This document shows positions 1 to 6,724 of a DNA stretch of 29,779 nt, in pieces. The stretch is from contig URYY01000008.1 in NCBI GenBank assembly GCA_900552245.1, positions 1 to 29,779 of the forward strand, given 5' to 3'. The notes under the pieces are model-generated. The model was not told the DNA's origin. It did no database searches and was given only the letters and a program-made list of their open reading frames with translations. Each line of letters opens with the position of its first letter. Positions within the stretch are counted from its first letter, which is position 1. The DNA comes from an uncultured Opitutales bacterium. Its GTDB lineage: Bacteria > Verrucomicrobiota > Verrucomicrobiia > Opitutales > Intestinicryptomonadaceae. Made by a program: the position numbers and the translations under genes.

Positions 1-1
1 C

Positions 2-247
2 GCCACACCCATATCGACGCCTTCCTGTAAACTCTGCGGCAAATGCGTTTCCGTCTGTCCGACAGATGCGATAAGTGTAAGCGAAAATAAGCTTGTTACG
101 GACATTTCGAAATGCGCGCTTTGCACGGCCTGCGTCAAGGCTTGCCCGAGCGGCGCAAGAATATTGCCCCCGCCCATGTCCGAAAAAATACGGCAGATGC
201 TTTCCAAATTTAGAGATATCCGCCGCGAGTGCGAAACTTTCATCTAA
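2..247 (+). CDS. EFR1-type ferredoxin, C-terminal part (5' truncated by window edge)
   Basis: The reading frame is open from base 2 to the TAA at 245-247, with no start in the window, so this is the C-terminal ~81 residues of a longer protein. It carries two consecutive 4Fe-4S motifs, CKLCGKCVSVCP and CALCTACVKACP, each CxxCxxCxxxCP, which together should bind two [4Fe-4S] clusters for electron transfer in the cytoplasm. The tail, with a charged helix ending RRECETFI, resembles the end of EFR1-family proteins (flavodoxin-like N-terminus fused to a ferredoxin). In that family the full protein is about 250 residues, so the flavodoxin half would lie outside the window. A plain 2[4Fe-4S] ferredoxin domain at the end of another oxidoreductase is the alternative. 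The cluster motifs are certain; the family name is moderately sure. Confidence 0.8.
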   Translation, partial: ATPISTPSCKLCGKCVSVCPTDAISVSENKLVTDISKCALCTACVKACPSGARILPPPMSEKIRQMLSKFRDIRRECETFI

Positions 248-752
248 GGGCTTTTCTTTTTTGCAAGAGGATTGGCGAGAGTCTAAATTCTGCACAAGGA
301 TAAAGGAGCGGAGATGTGCTATTTGTGTTCGTTGTGTATATATCGCACAGGCAGATTAAAGGCTCTTACTTTTAGGTTTTATCCAGCCAAAATGAACTAA
401 AATATGAAAGCTGCTGTAAGACCAGCGGCGACAGAGGTAAATCTTTCTTAAAAATATCTCGCAGTATTCTTTTTAGGACTCTTGCAAAGTAATAAGATTA
501 TCACCCCCCCCATAAGTAGGTTGGGGCAGTTAAAAACAAGTCATAAAATAAAATTAACTATGCGCGTTTCTTTGTTCTTTACCCGCCAATAAAGAAGAAA
601 TTAAAGCGGGGTAACGCAAAAAATTGCAATTGGTAAATTCAGTATGCGTTCCACTATTATTTTTGCATGTGTAGGACTAGAGTTAGAGTTTATATGCTCT
701 CGCAAGTTGGAGGCTAAAGATTGTGATAAAAGCAATATCAAATTTTCTTAGT
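248..752. other. Intergenic region, no convincing gene
   Basis: About 500 bp separate the ferredoxin stop from the end of the convergent MORN-type lipoprotein gene. I see no coding frame with plausible composition. It contains a run of eight C at about 505-512 and an imperfect inverted repeat (TTACCCGC near 579-586 against GCGGGGTAA near 606-614) with a 19-nt loop, which has no clear T-run and is not called as a terminator. Confidence 0.5.
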
Positions 753-1637
753 TTACTTGCTCTCAGTGCGTTTCAATCTTTGTGGAATATCCGCAATGTA
801 TTTTCCGGCATAAAGCCGCAACAAAAGTTCGTCTGACTTTGCGGCTCTAAGATCAAAATAAAACATTCCATCTTTTATTTTGTATGCGAGTTTAAACATC
901 TTAGCGCCGTAGGCGCAAGTCTGTTTAAATTCGCCAAGGGTTTTGCTTTTAGCTTCAATCAGCATTGTTGCGCATATTTTTTCGGAGCCAAGCGCCGATT
1001 CCTCCAAAGGATAGACATAGGTAAGTACTTTGCCTTCGATGTTGTCGGATTTATTGCTTTTAAATGTTACTAGGTCGTATATACAAGTGTAGTCCTTGCC
1101 TTCATAGGAAAAGTCTTCCTCTCCACCGTGTCTTAAGAGCATGGGTTTAGTCGGTGGATTTTTGTCCGTAAATAGAATATTTCCGGACTCATCGTAGGAA
1201 ATATAGCGTCTTACTCTGACTTTAAACGCTGAATATTTGTCGGATTTTTTTGCGGAATATGTACCCTCTACATAGTGCAGGGGAGAGCCGTCGGGATAGT
1301 AGTAGGTTTCCTGAAAATTTCCCGCTCCGTCGTAAATAGACTGGCGTTTCAAATTGCCGTTTTTATAGAAGTATTTCCAAGTTCCTATTGGAATTCCATC
1401 TTTGTAGTCGCCGCTTAGCACGACTTGTCCGGACGAGGTTTTTTCATATTTGCCGGAGTAGTCACCACGCAAGGAAGGGCCGCCATAGTTTGTCAAGGAA
1501 GGTTCGTAAATTCCAAATAAAGGGAAGTTGTTGTCCGTGCCCAAATCTTTACTTACATCTTTACTTGTTTGACAAGAAAAGAGAAAAAGCGACAGCGTTA
1601 AAAAGAGCGCGCTAAAAATTGTCGTATTTTTTTTCAT
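753..1637 (-). CDS. Lipoprotein with YwqK/MORN_2-like repeats
   Basis: The protein has about 294 residues from the ATG at 1637; a GTG three codons upstream is less likely because AAAGG lies at a good distance before the ATG. The N-terminus is a lipoprotein signal (MKKN, hydrophobic stretch, lipobox LFSC with the lipidated Cys near residue 22). Residues ~60-160 hold MORN_2-type repeats of the kind G-x-Y-K-D-G-x-P-x-G-x-W-x-Y-F-Y-x-N-G, followed by variants ending in YYPDGS and YDESGN, as in YwqK-family proteins. The C-terminal ~100 residues (QTCAYGAKMFKLAYKIKDG onward) are not recognised. YwqK proteins are often named antitoxins, but function is poorly established; here a membrane-anchored surface or periplasmic role is all that can be inferred. 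It has its own promoter from the shared array module. Confidence 0.8.
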   Translation of the reverse strand: MKKNTTIFSALFLTLSLFLFSCQTSKDVSKDLGTDNNFPLFGIYEPSLTNYGGPSLRGDYSGKYEKTSSGQVVLSGDYKDGIPIGTWKYFYKNGNLKRQSIYDGAGNFQETYYYPDGSPLHYVEGTYSAKKSDKYSAFKVRVRRYISYDESGNILFTDKNPPTKPMLLRHGGEEDFSYEGKDYTCIYDLVTFKSNKSDNIEGKVLTYVYPLEESALGSEKICATMLIEAKSKTLGEFKQTCAYGAKMFKLAYKIKDGMFYFDLRAAKSDELLLRLYAGKYIADIPQRLKRTESK

Positions 1638-1679
1638 ATTCTGCACCTTTCAATAGAATCCCAAGTGTTTTGTACTGGG

Positions 1680-1707
1680 ATTCTAAATGCAAACGCGCCT
1701 GAGTAAA
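1680..1707 (-). promoter_or_regulatory. Array-type promoter for the MORN-like lipoprotein
   Basis: On the minus strand: -35 TTTACT (1702-1707), a 16-bp spacer reading CAGGCGCGTTTGCATT, and -10 TAGAAT (1680-1685), 43 bp from the ATG at 1637. The spacer core GGCGCGTTTG is shared with the promoters at 2767, 5245, 6607 and 7660, which suggests a regulator or special promoter recognition beyond the hexamers. Confidence 0.7.
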
Positions 1708-1796
1708 GATTTAATTTACAGTAAATGTTATATATTTTTAGTTTAATAAGCTGTTTTATTAAACATGTAAAAAGCCGCCGCAGGTTTCGCGGCGAC
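1690..1796 (-). repeat. ~105-bp leader repeat, copy A
   Basis: This is near-identical to 2778-2882 and 6618-6724. Reading on the minus strand it contains, in order, a GC-rich terminator hairpin, a perfect palindrome GTTTAATAA-N6-TTATTAAAC (1741-1764), the TTTACTGTAAA motif, and the -35 end of the array promoter. It terminates the upstream transcription unit and starts the next one. Confidence 0.85.
1769..1796 (-). terminator. Rho-independent terminator in repeat copy A
   Basis: Arms 1789-1796 and 1774-1781 form an 8-bp stem (one T-G pair) around a 7-nt loop, followed on the minus strand by TTTTT. It ends the unit of the 2016-2564 gene, about 220 bp downstream of that stop. Confidence 0.7.
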
Positions 1797-2015
1797 TGTT
1801 GAGCTCAAAAGCGACAATTCCAATTGTTTCTCTTTTGCTATACCAAGACTTTTGTCGCACTTAAAATTGCATAAATATCAAGCCAAGTTTAGAGGAAAAT
1901 TTGCAATTTGCCTTATGGGTTTATTCTTATAGAAACATCCTTTAACAAAGTTTAACTTCCGCCTAAACCTTTCTACATGCTTTGCGCTAATTGTCGGAAT
2001 CTACCTATTTGTATT

Positions 2016-2564
2016 TTATTTTAAAATGAGGCTGTATAAGCAATAAAATTTTCCATCTGTATTGTAGCTCGATACGTATGCGACATCGAATCCAGAATTA
2101 AAATTATAATTTCTTATATTCTCAATGCGCTTAGAATCTCCTATCTTTGTCTTTATTAGAAGGTCGCATTCTTCCTTTTTACCATCGATAAGAATTTCCA
2201 TGTCCATATTGGGCAAACTAATCCTTGTTGTAGGCTGAACTTTGGCAATGCTTTCTAATATTACTTTATTATCTTCTTTTGCCATTAGAACCCAATAGTG
2301 TCCGGAATATTTATTGGAAAGTCTGTGCGACCATTGCGCAAGAAGCTTTTCAATATATAAAGCATCCTCAAGCTGCCTTTGTGGTATTTGCGATCTATCG
2401 TTTTTTGCAATCTGAAATGAGGGTGCATAATTTGAGTCTTTCAAGGCCGAATCTGCCAAGAGCGTTAGGTTATTATTGAAATCTTCCATTAACTCGCTTT
2501 CATTTGCGTATGAAAAAGAGGCAATGCAAAAAATACATATATATTTTATTATATCTATTTTCAT
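2016..2564 (-). CDS. Exported hypothetical protein
   Basis: The protein has 182 residues, starting at ATG 2564 with AAGGA eight bases upstream. It has a Sec-type signal peptide (MKIDIIKYICIFCIASFSYA, likely cleaved after SYA) and a mature part of mixed helix and strand. I do not recognise the family. The end, SSYNTDGKFYCLYSLILK, resembles the segment KYNGTHYDVLYSLELN of the lipoprotein at 4819-5202, so the two may be distant paralogues. Unlike its neighbours its upstream region does not carry the array promoter, and the space upstream is occupied by a decayed leader copy (2650-2723). A periplasmic location is the only functional inference. Confidence 0.7.
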   Translation of the reverse strand: MKIDIIKYICIFCIASFSYANESELMEDFNNNLTLLADSALKDSNYAPSFQIAKNDRSQIPQRQLEDALYIEKLLAQWSHRLSNKYSGHYWVLMAKEDNKVILESIAKVQPTTRISLPNMDMEILIDGKKEECDLLIKTKIGDSKRIENIRNYNFNSGFDVAYVSSYNTDGKFYCLYSLILK

Positions 2565-2649
2565 TTTTCAATTCCTTTCAATGTAAACGAAGAGAATGCT
2601 GATTTGGTTGCGATAGTTGTAACTTACCTTGCGTTATATTGATAAATAG

Positions 2650-2723
2650 TTATGCGATATAGCGCGTCAAGCCTCTGCCAAAACCGCGCTCAATGCAAAA
2701 AGATTTAGTCATCTAGATTTCAT
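2650..2723 (-). pseudogene. Orphan 5' end of an array lipoprotein gene (remnant)
   Basis: The + strand 2654-2730 matches the start of the intact lipoprotein gene at 6087-6563 with few changes, and the match continues through the RBS and promoter. In the remnant the ATG at 2723 with its AAGGAGGG site is followed by a frameshift to a stop after three further codons (MKSR*). From a second ATG at 2712 the old frame can be read as MTKSFCIERGFGRGLTRYIA and then stops at 2650. The rest of the gene is absent. The promoter, RBS and terminator look intact, so a short transcript may still be made. Confidence 0.8.
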
Positions 2724-2766
2724 ATTTTGCCCTCCTTAAATAAGATCTCAAACAGTCTACACGGTC

Positions 2767-2794
2767 ATTTTAAAGATAAACGCGCCTAAGTAAA
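2767..2794 (-). promoter_or_regulatory. Array-type promoter of the orphan leader
   Basis: -35 TTTACT (2789-2794), a 16-bp spacer TAGGCGCGTTTATCTT and -10 TAAAAT (2767-2772) lie 44 bp from the remnant ATG at 2723. It is probably still usable and could drive the 2016-2564 gene across the remnant. Confidence 0.65.
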
Positions 2795-2882
2795 GATTTA
2801 ATTTACAGTAAATGTTATATATTTTTAGTTTAAAAAGCTATTTTATTAAACATGTAAAAAAGCCGCCGCAAGTTTCGCGGCA
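2778..2882 (-). repeat. ~105-bp leader repeat, copy B
   Basis: Second copy of the repeat. The palindrome (2828-2851) has one substitution in an arm. Together with the remnant the homology to the 6493-6724 region extends over about 230 bp, so a whole leader plus gene start was duplicated. Confidence 0.85.
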
Positions 2883-2884
2883 AC
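2855..2884 (-). terminator. Rho-independent terminator in repeat copy B
   Basis: GCCGC pairs with GCGGC, extended by wobble pairs, with a 7-nt loop and TTTTTT on the minus strand. It lies only about 15 bp after the stop of the 2898-3122 gene. Substitutions relative to copies A and C keep the stem. Confidence 0.7.
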
Positions 2885-2897
2885 TTTTCTATAAGAA

Positions 2898-3122
2898 TTA
2901 TTTACGCATATAAGATTTTATTTTTATGAAAATGAGAGCAAAGAGTGACACGAGAAATATTAATCCAAAAAATGCAAATAATATCGCAGGAAGTGAAAAA
3001 TTCGTCGAAAGAGAATTTGTATTTAACACGTCACCGGATTCTCCAAATATATTAATCATGCCAAATATAGAATACATGGCTATTACAAGAGATAAAGCAA
3101 TAACAATTGTTGGATACTTCAT
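2898..3122 (-). CDS. Small two-helix membrane protein
   Basis: The ORF has 74 codons from the ATG at 3122. Two hydrophobic segments are visible: residues ~5-27 (IVIALSLVIAMYSIFGMINIF) and ~45-67 (PAILFAFFGLIFLVSLFALIF), joined by a polar Asn/Ser loop and ending KIKSYMRK, so the N- and C-termini are probably on the same side. The RBS is weak. It begins five bases after the stop of a decayed gene (3127 onward), so it may once have been the second gene of that unit. Family not recognised. Confidence 0.55.
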   Translation of the reverse strand: MKYPTIVIALSLVIAMYSIFGMINIFGESGDVLNTNSLSTNFSLPAILFAFFGLIFLVSLFALIFIKIKSYMRK

Positions 3123-3126
3123 AATG

Positions 3127-3395
3127 CTACTTTTTAACTTCTACGACCTCAAAACGCTCGTCTCCAGATATAATTGCCTGATCAGTATATTTGCAATCCA
3201 AATCTTCGAACCTTTCGAAAGACTGATTAAAGTTTACCAAAAGCAGCAGTCCATGATACATCACAAACTATCGTTATGGAATTATCTGCGTTCTTAGTAT
3301 TATCTGACCTTTCTGAGCACTTTTGCTACTTACAGTTGCAGCATTGTGGATATGTTATCGGAAAACACATCCAGTGCTGTATAATATACAGATTA
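3127..3395 (-). pseudogene. Decayed gene with frameshift and stop
   Basis: Protein-like sequence can be read on the minus strand only by changing frame. One frame gives YPQCCNCK, a TAG, then QKCSERSDNTKNADNSIT followed by IVCDVSWTAAFGKL and a TAA at 3227-3229. Just there the next frame opens and gives NQSFERFEDLDCKYTD, then QAIISGDERFEVVEVKK, ending with TAG at 3127-3129. Composition and the clean C-terminus suggest one former exported-protein gene that suffered a frameshift and a nonsense change. The upstream limit is uncertain. I cannot assign a family. Confidence 0.45.
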
Positions 3396-3439
3396 TCAGC
3401 CTTCTTTTATTAGTACCTTCATTCTGTTAAGTAAAATCG

Positions 3440-3979
3440 TCATTTAATGTATTTGGAAAATCTTTCGGCAACCCCCTTTACATGGCGAGTTTGCGATACA
3501 TGCTCTGAAAACATACGCGCACTTACGGTATCCAACCGAATAAAATTCACAATAAGAGATAGGCTGTTAAGATAATTGGGGTGGTCCGTTAATTCTTTTA
3601 ATCGTTTGTATCCGAAATGTTCAGATATACCACTAAAAATATTATTATATCGATTATAGCTGAATTGCGGCGTATACGCAATATTGTGGCACAAAATCAT
3701 TAATCTAGCCACTTCTAAGGGATCGTTAAAGGAATTTATGATATTGTCAATGTCTTGACCGAATGTCATGCATGCCTCCTTGTCGTCCATTTGCACGCAC
3801 TCAAGAGCTATAGAATGTAATCTTTCCAGTGCTGAAATGATTTCCAAATCCGATTCGGCTTGCTTTTGAATTGCATTTGCAATTCGCAAGTTTTCTGCTG
3901 CCTGTTTTTGTGCGTCCTTCGTGGCGCAAAAACAAGAAACGGATAATAATAAGCATATAATAAAGAATATTTGTTTCAT
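3440..3979 (-). CDS. Exported helical hypothetical protein
   Basis: I start it at ATG 3979 (MKQIFFIICLLLSVSC), giving 179 residues, because this ATG overlaps the stop of the upstream gene as ATGA and GGGG lies upstream. The N-terminus is a signal peptide; VSC could be a poor lipobox, or cleavage may occur after CFCA. The mature part starts with a long charged helix (KDAQKQAAENLRIANAIQKQ) and stays helical with several Cys. No family recognised. The 4-bp stop/start overlap with 3976-4647 indicates translational coupling, so the two products probably act together in the envelope. Confidence 0.7.
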   Translation of the reverse strand: MKQIFFIICLLLSVSCFCATKDAQKQAAENLRIANAIQKQAESDLEIISALERLHSIALECVQMDDKEACMTFGQDIDNIINSFNDPLEVARLMILCHNIAYTPQFSYNRYNNIFSGISEHFGYKRLKELTDHPNYLNSLSLIVNFIRLDTVSARMFSEHVSQTRHVKGVAERFSKYIK

Positions 3980-4647
3980 TTTTCTACCCCTTGATTTTCC
4001 GGCCAAGACAGTATAAGTATCTTTCCATCGAATTCGGATTCGGCTAACTCTTTAACTGTTTCGCGCGAGAATCTGTTATCTTTTGAAAATCTCTGCATCA
4101 AATAATTCGAGTTATCTGCATAGGAAATTAACAAGCATAAGTTGAGGCTTTTATCCTCAGAATCGCGGTAGTATGCTAAAGCTATATTCCCATTGGCACC
4201 GGTAAAGTGACCGTAAGCCAATTTTTTGCTACTTGTTTTTCCACCACTTGATCTGGTTACAAATCTATCGGGATTTTCTCTAAACAGATATTCTGTCGTA
4301 CGGATTTCAAAATCCAAACCATCCATAGAAACACTGTTTATAAGGATGTCTAAGCCTGTTTTTGCAAAAATTGGGAAATCGTAATTTCTGTGTTTACCTA
4401 TCTTGTAAATTGGAGATTCATAATGATATATTCCCGGTGGGTTGATGCGAGTTTTTAATACTTTTTCAGAACCCGATTCTATCGGTTTTAATACCTCCAA
4501 GAACTTTCCATCTAAGGTCTCGTTAGATTCCGACAGAATATCGTACAATTTAAAGTTGACGAGCTCAATCGCGTTTCGACTATACTTGTATATACATACG
4601 CAGAACAGCAATGCCAAAACCAATATTATATAATTTAACTTTTTCAT
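3976..4647 (-). CDS. Membrane-anchored hypothetical protein
   Basis: The protein has 223 residues from ATG 4647, with AAAGG nine bases upstream. One N-terminal hydrophobic segment (residues ~4-22, LNYIILVLALLFCVCIY) is followed by a soluble part with many strands, so it is likely anchored in the inner membrane facing the periplasm, or is a poorly cleaved secretory protein. Segments YGHFTGANGNIALAYY and LCLLISYADNSNYLMQRF suggest a beta sheet. Not recognised. It is the first gene of a two-gene unit with 3440-3979 and lacks the array-type promoter. Confidence 0.7.
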   Translation of the reverse strand: MKKLNYIILVLALLFCVCIYKYSRNAIELVNFKLYDILSESNETLDGKFLEVLKPIESGSEKVLKTRINPPGIYHYESPIYKIGKHRNYDFPIFAKTGLDILINSVSMDGLDFEIRTTEYLFRENPDRFVTRSSGGKTSSKKLAYGHFTGANGNIALAYYRDSEDKSLNLCLLISYADNSNYLMQRFSKDNRFSRETVKELAESEFDGKILILSWPENQGVEK

Positions 4648-4649
4648 TA

Positions 4650-4818
4650 TATGCGCCTTTCATCATAGTCCATTTTGATTCCAAAAGAATCTGAGTTTGT
4701 TTTACATCCCTATTTGCCAGCTTCCCTGCCATATCTAACCGATTGCATTTTCTGTTATTAAAAAGAATAAAGACTGGAGTATCATACATTGGCTTGTCTC
4801 TGTCGAACTTGTCTATAA
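4650..4818 (-). pseudogene. Out-of-frame tail of the 4819-5202 lipoprotein gene
   Basis: Just past the TAG ending the 4819-5202 gene, the -1 frame stays open and reads ETLVIDKFDRDKPMYDTPVF, then ILFNNRKCNRLDMAGKLANR and DVKQTQILLESKWTMMKGAY. This has natural amino-acid composition. It also overlaps the end of the intact frame by several codons, as expected after a frameshift. I infer that the lipoprotein originally extended ~55-60 residues further and that the present stop is secondary. A separate short gene starting at ATG 4789 is possible but has no RBS. Confidence 0.45.
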
Positions 4819-5202
4819 CTAGAGTTTCTGAAGCGCAATCCGACGGAACATTTGTATAGCCTTACAGCTTTCATTGATAGTTAGTCGTTCTGTGTCAATT
4901 TTAATATCACTATTGTATCTTCCATGGGAATAAGACTTTTCAGGATTAAGTTCTAATGAATACAAAACATCATAGTGAGTTCCGTTATATTTTAGAATGC
5001 AAATAGATTCAAACTTCGGATTCACTTTTGAAAATAAGGTGCGAGAATATAACGCATCATTTTCACAGGAATCTTCGTAATCCATGAAACACGCGGCTTC
5101 TTTTACAACTTGCCTCGAGGCGATTTTTTGATCTTTGCACCCGAATAATGCAAATGTAAACAAAAATATATTTAATAAAAAAACCGCAACTCTAGACTTC
5201 AT
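4819..5202 (-). CDS. Small lipoprotein, probably C-terminally truncated by frameshift
   Basis: The protein has 127 residues from ATG 5202, with a lipoprotein signal (MKSRVAVFLLNIFLFTFALFGC; lipobox LFGC). The segment KYNGTHYDVLYSLELN resembles the C-terminal strand region of the 2016-2564 product. The frame ends RRIALQKL*, but the adjacent frame continues with protein-like sequence (see 4650-4818), so the gene is likely shortened. It has its own array-type promoter (-10 43 bp upstream). Function not known; it should sit in the envelope as a lipid-anchored protein. Confidence 0.65.
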   Translation of the reverse strand: MKSRVAVFLLNIFLFTFALFGCKDQKIASRQVVKEAACFMDYEDSCENDALYSRTLFSKVNPKFESICILKYNGTHYDVLYSLELNPEKSYSHGRYNSDIKIDTERLTINESCKAIQMFRRIALQKL

Positions 5203-5244
5203 ATTCAGTCCTCATAAAACAAGCGCCTAAATATGTTGCGAATT

Positions 5245-5272
5245 ATTTTAAACACAAACACGCTCGGGTAAC
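5245..5272 (-). promoter_or_regulatory. Array-type promoter (diverged)
   Basis: -35 GTTACC (5267-5272), a 16-bp spacer CGAGCGTGTTTGTGTT and -10 TAAAAT (5245-5250) lie 43 bp from ATG 5202. The hexamers and upstream part have drifted, but the spacer core GCGTGTTTG and the distances are kept. Confidence 0.6.
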
Positions 5273-5348
5273 GGCATTCAAGAACGAATGCAAATAGCAA
5301 TCTTGAAGATAAGTTATATTTGTAGTCCATAGTTTTCCTTTGTCGAAT

Positions 5349-6017
5349 TTACTCGGGCAGCTTGCCGCGCGATTCTTTTTGTTTCAAGAGGCGAATTTCA
5401 GAAATAATTTCTTCCAGTTCCGGGTTGTCGGCATATATGTTGAAGGCTCTATCTTCAATTTCCATGGCATCGTTTGTAGAGGCAAGCATTAGAAGTTCCG
5501 CATCTGCAATACCCATCACTTTTATCTTTTTGAAATCATCGAATTTGTGTTCTTTGAAATTAATGACTTTTTCAAGCAGCCCGGGCGGCGTTTCAAATAC
5601 GAGCGGAGGATTGACTCCTACGTCTTTTTCGAGACGGTCAATGGTAAATAAAAACACATTGTTTTGAGTTATTATAAAAGACTCATTAAGAGGCGACAAT
5701 CCTCCATAAAAAACACCTAACAATTCAACGTTCTTTATTTCATTGTCATTTATATACTTTAAAAGCACCGAATCTGTGACTCTGCGTATATAGGAAATTG
5801 CCTCTTCCGTAAGCCAATTATCATAAAAATGCGCTTCTTTTATGCTATCAATTTCTCTTTTTAAATCTTCATTTTTCAAATCCAAAATATCTTTTGAAAA
5901 ATCATTTGGAACTTCCGACTTTTCCATAGGCGCACACGCCGCAAAAGAAATCGCGGAGAGCGCCAATAGGCATATATGCAATAATCTGACAGACATAAGT
6001 TTTAAAAAATGTTTCAT
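5349..6017 (-). CDS. Lipoprotein of unknown function
   Basis: The protein has 222 residues from ATG 6017. Lipoprotein signal with the Cys in ISFAAC at about residue 27, followed by a charged helical region (KDILDLKNEDLKREIDSI) and then strands (VELLGVFYGGLSPLNESFII). The motif FETPPGLLEKVINF can be lined up with KLPDGFLTNAINIL of the 6087-6563 lipoprotein, and GVFYGGLSPLNESFII with GCFYPKANGVSKYFIL, so these two adjacent proteins are probably diverged paralogues. No strong RBS is visible and the array promoter is absent. A 25-nt piece of its leader (6013-6037) recurs once at 6835-6859. Confidence 0.7.
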   Translation of the reverse strand: MKHFLKLMSVRLLHICLLALSAISFAACAPMEKSEVPNDFSKDILDLKNEDLKREIDSIKEAHFYDNWLTEEAISYIRRVTDSVLLKYINDNEIKNVELLGVFYGGLSPLNESFIITQNNVFLFTIDRLEKDVGVNPPLVFETPPGLLEKVINFKEHKFDDFKKIKVMGIADAELLMLASTNDAMEIEDRAFNIYADNPELEEIISEIRLLKQKESRGKLPE

Positions 6018-6086
6018 CTAAATTTGCTTTAGTCTAACAAGGCAGCACTAAATAAGTACATTAAACCTCAATGCAGGCTTAAGCAT

Positions 6087-6563
6087 TCATTTGCCGCTTG
6101 TGTCTTTATTCCAATAAACGGGTTTTAAGTTTTTGCGAACTTCAAGTATGTTTATGGCATTTGTCAGAAACCCGTCGGGGAGTTTTTTCATTCTTAGTTC
6201 TTCCGCATATTTCTGTGCATTGCCCTCCGGGAATACCTTTAGCTCTCTTGAAGCGGTATCCAGTATGAAGTATTTGGAAACTCCATTTGCTTTCGGATAG
6301 AAACAACCATAAATAAAATTGTCTTTTACAAAAATATCCAAGACATTATCTATTTTAGCTCCCGATTTTTCATCGATTATTGAAGATATATCGGAACTTC
6401 CAAATCGCTTGCCTTCCCATGTATAATCGTTTGGAAGCGGAACTTCCAATTTAGCACTGCACGAACTGAGCAATAAGCCCAAAATGACAAGCGCGATATA
6501 ACGCGTCAAGCCTCTGCCAAAACCGCGCTCAATGCAAAAAGATTTAGTCCTCATAGATTTCAT
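6087..6563 (-). CDS. Lipoprotein of unknown function, intact copy of the duplicated leader
   Basis: The protein has 158 residues from ATG 6563, with a near-ideal RBS (AAGGAGGG, 6 bases before ATG). The N-region is unusually long and basic (MKSMRTKSFCIERGFGRGLTR) before the hydrophobic stretch and lipobox LSSC at about residue 35. The mature part has strands and ends LKPVYWNKDTSGK. It appears distantly related to the 5349-6017 product. Its first ~25 codons, RBS, promoter and terminator are duplicated at 2650-2884, and the first four codons MKSM are shared with the 7152-7616 gene, so this 5' end behaves as a mobile cassette within the array. Confidence 0.75.
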   Translation of the reverse strand: MKSMRTKSFCIERGFGRGLTRYIALVILGLLLSSCSAKLEVPLPNDYTWEGKRFGSSDISSIIDEKSGAKIDNVLDIFVKDNFIYGCFYPKANGVSKYFILDTASRELKVFPEGNAQKYAEELRMKKLPDGFLTNAINILEVRKNLKPVYWNKDTSGK

Positions 6564-6606
6564 ATTTTGCCCTCCTTAAATAAGATCTCAAACAGTTTAC
6601 ACGGTT

Positions 6607-6634
6607 ATTTTAAATACAAACGCGCCTAAGTAAA
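6607..6634 (-). promoter_or_regulatory. Array-type promoter
   Basis: -35 TTTACT (6629-6634), a 16-bp spacer TAGGCGCGTTTGTATT and -10 TAAAAT (6607-6612), 44 bp before ATG 6563. Upstream lie TTTACTGTAAA and the palindrome at 6668-6691. Confidence 0.75.
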
Positions 6635-6724
6635 GATTTAATTTACAGTAAATGTTATATATTTTTAGTTTAATAAGCTATTTTATTAAACATGTAAAAA
6701 AGCCGCCGTAGGTTTTGCGGCGAC
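6618..6724 (-). repeat. ~105-bp leader repeat, copy C
   Basis: Third copy. The palindrome GTTTAATAA-N6-TTATTAAAC is perfect at 6668-6691. Beyond the repeat, 6901-6955 also resembles 1933-1985, so the larger intergenic blocks behind copies A and C share ancestry. Confidence 0.85.
6696..6724 (-). terminator. Rho-independent terminator in repeat copy C
   Basis: A 7-bp GC stem (GTCGCCG with CGGCGGC) is followed by TTTTTT on the minus strand. It lies ~430 bp beyond the stop of the 7152-7616 gene, so it may also clean up read-through. Confidence 0.65.

Noticed and set aside
93..359. 88-codon + strand frame with several Cys
   Set aside because: It lies in a different frame from the 4Fe-4S ferredoxin sequence, which has unmistakable CxxCxxCxxxCP motifs and its own stop at 247.
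500..620. C8 run and nearby inverted repeat as a phase-variable or terminator element
   Set aside because: The C-run is not in a gene or promoter that I can recognise, and the hairpin has a 19-nt loop without a T-run.
2926..3297. 123-codon + strand frame opposite the two-helix protein
   Set aside because: No RBS, no recognisable domain, and both halves are antisense to better candidates (the membrane protein and the decayed gene).
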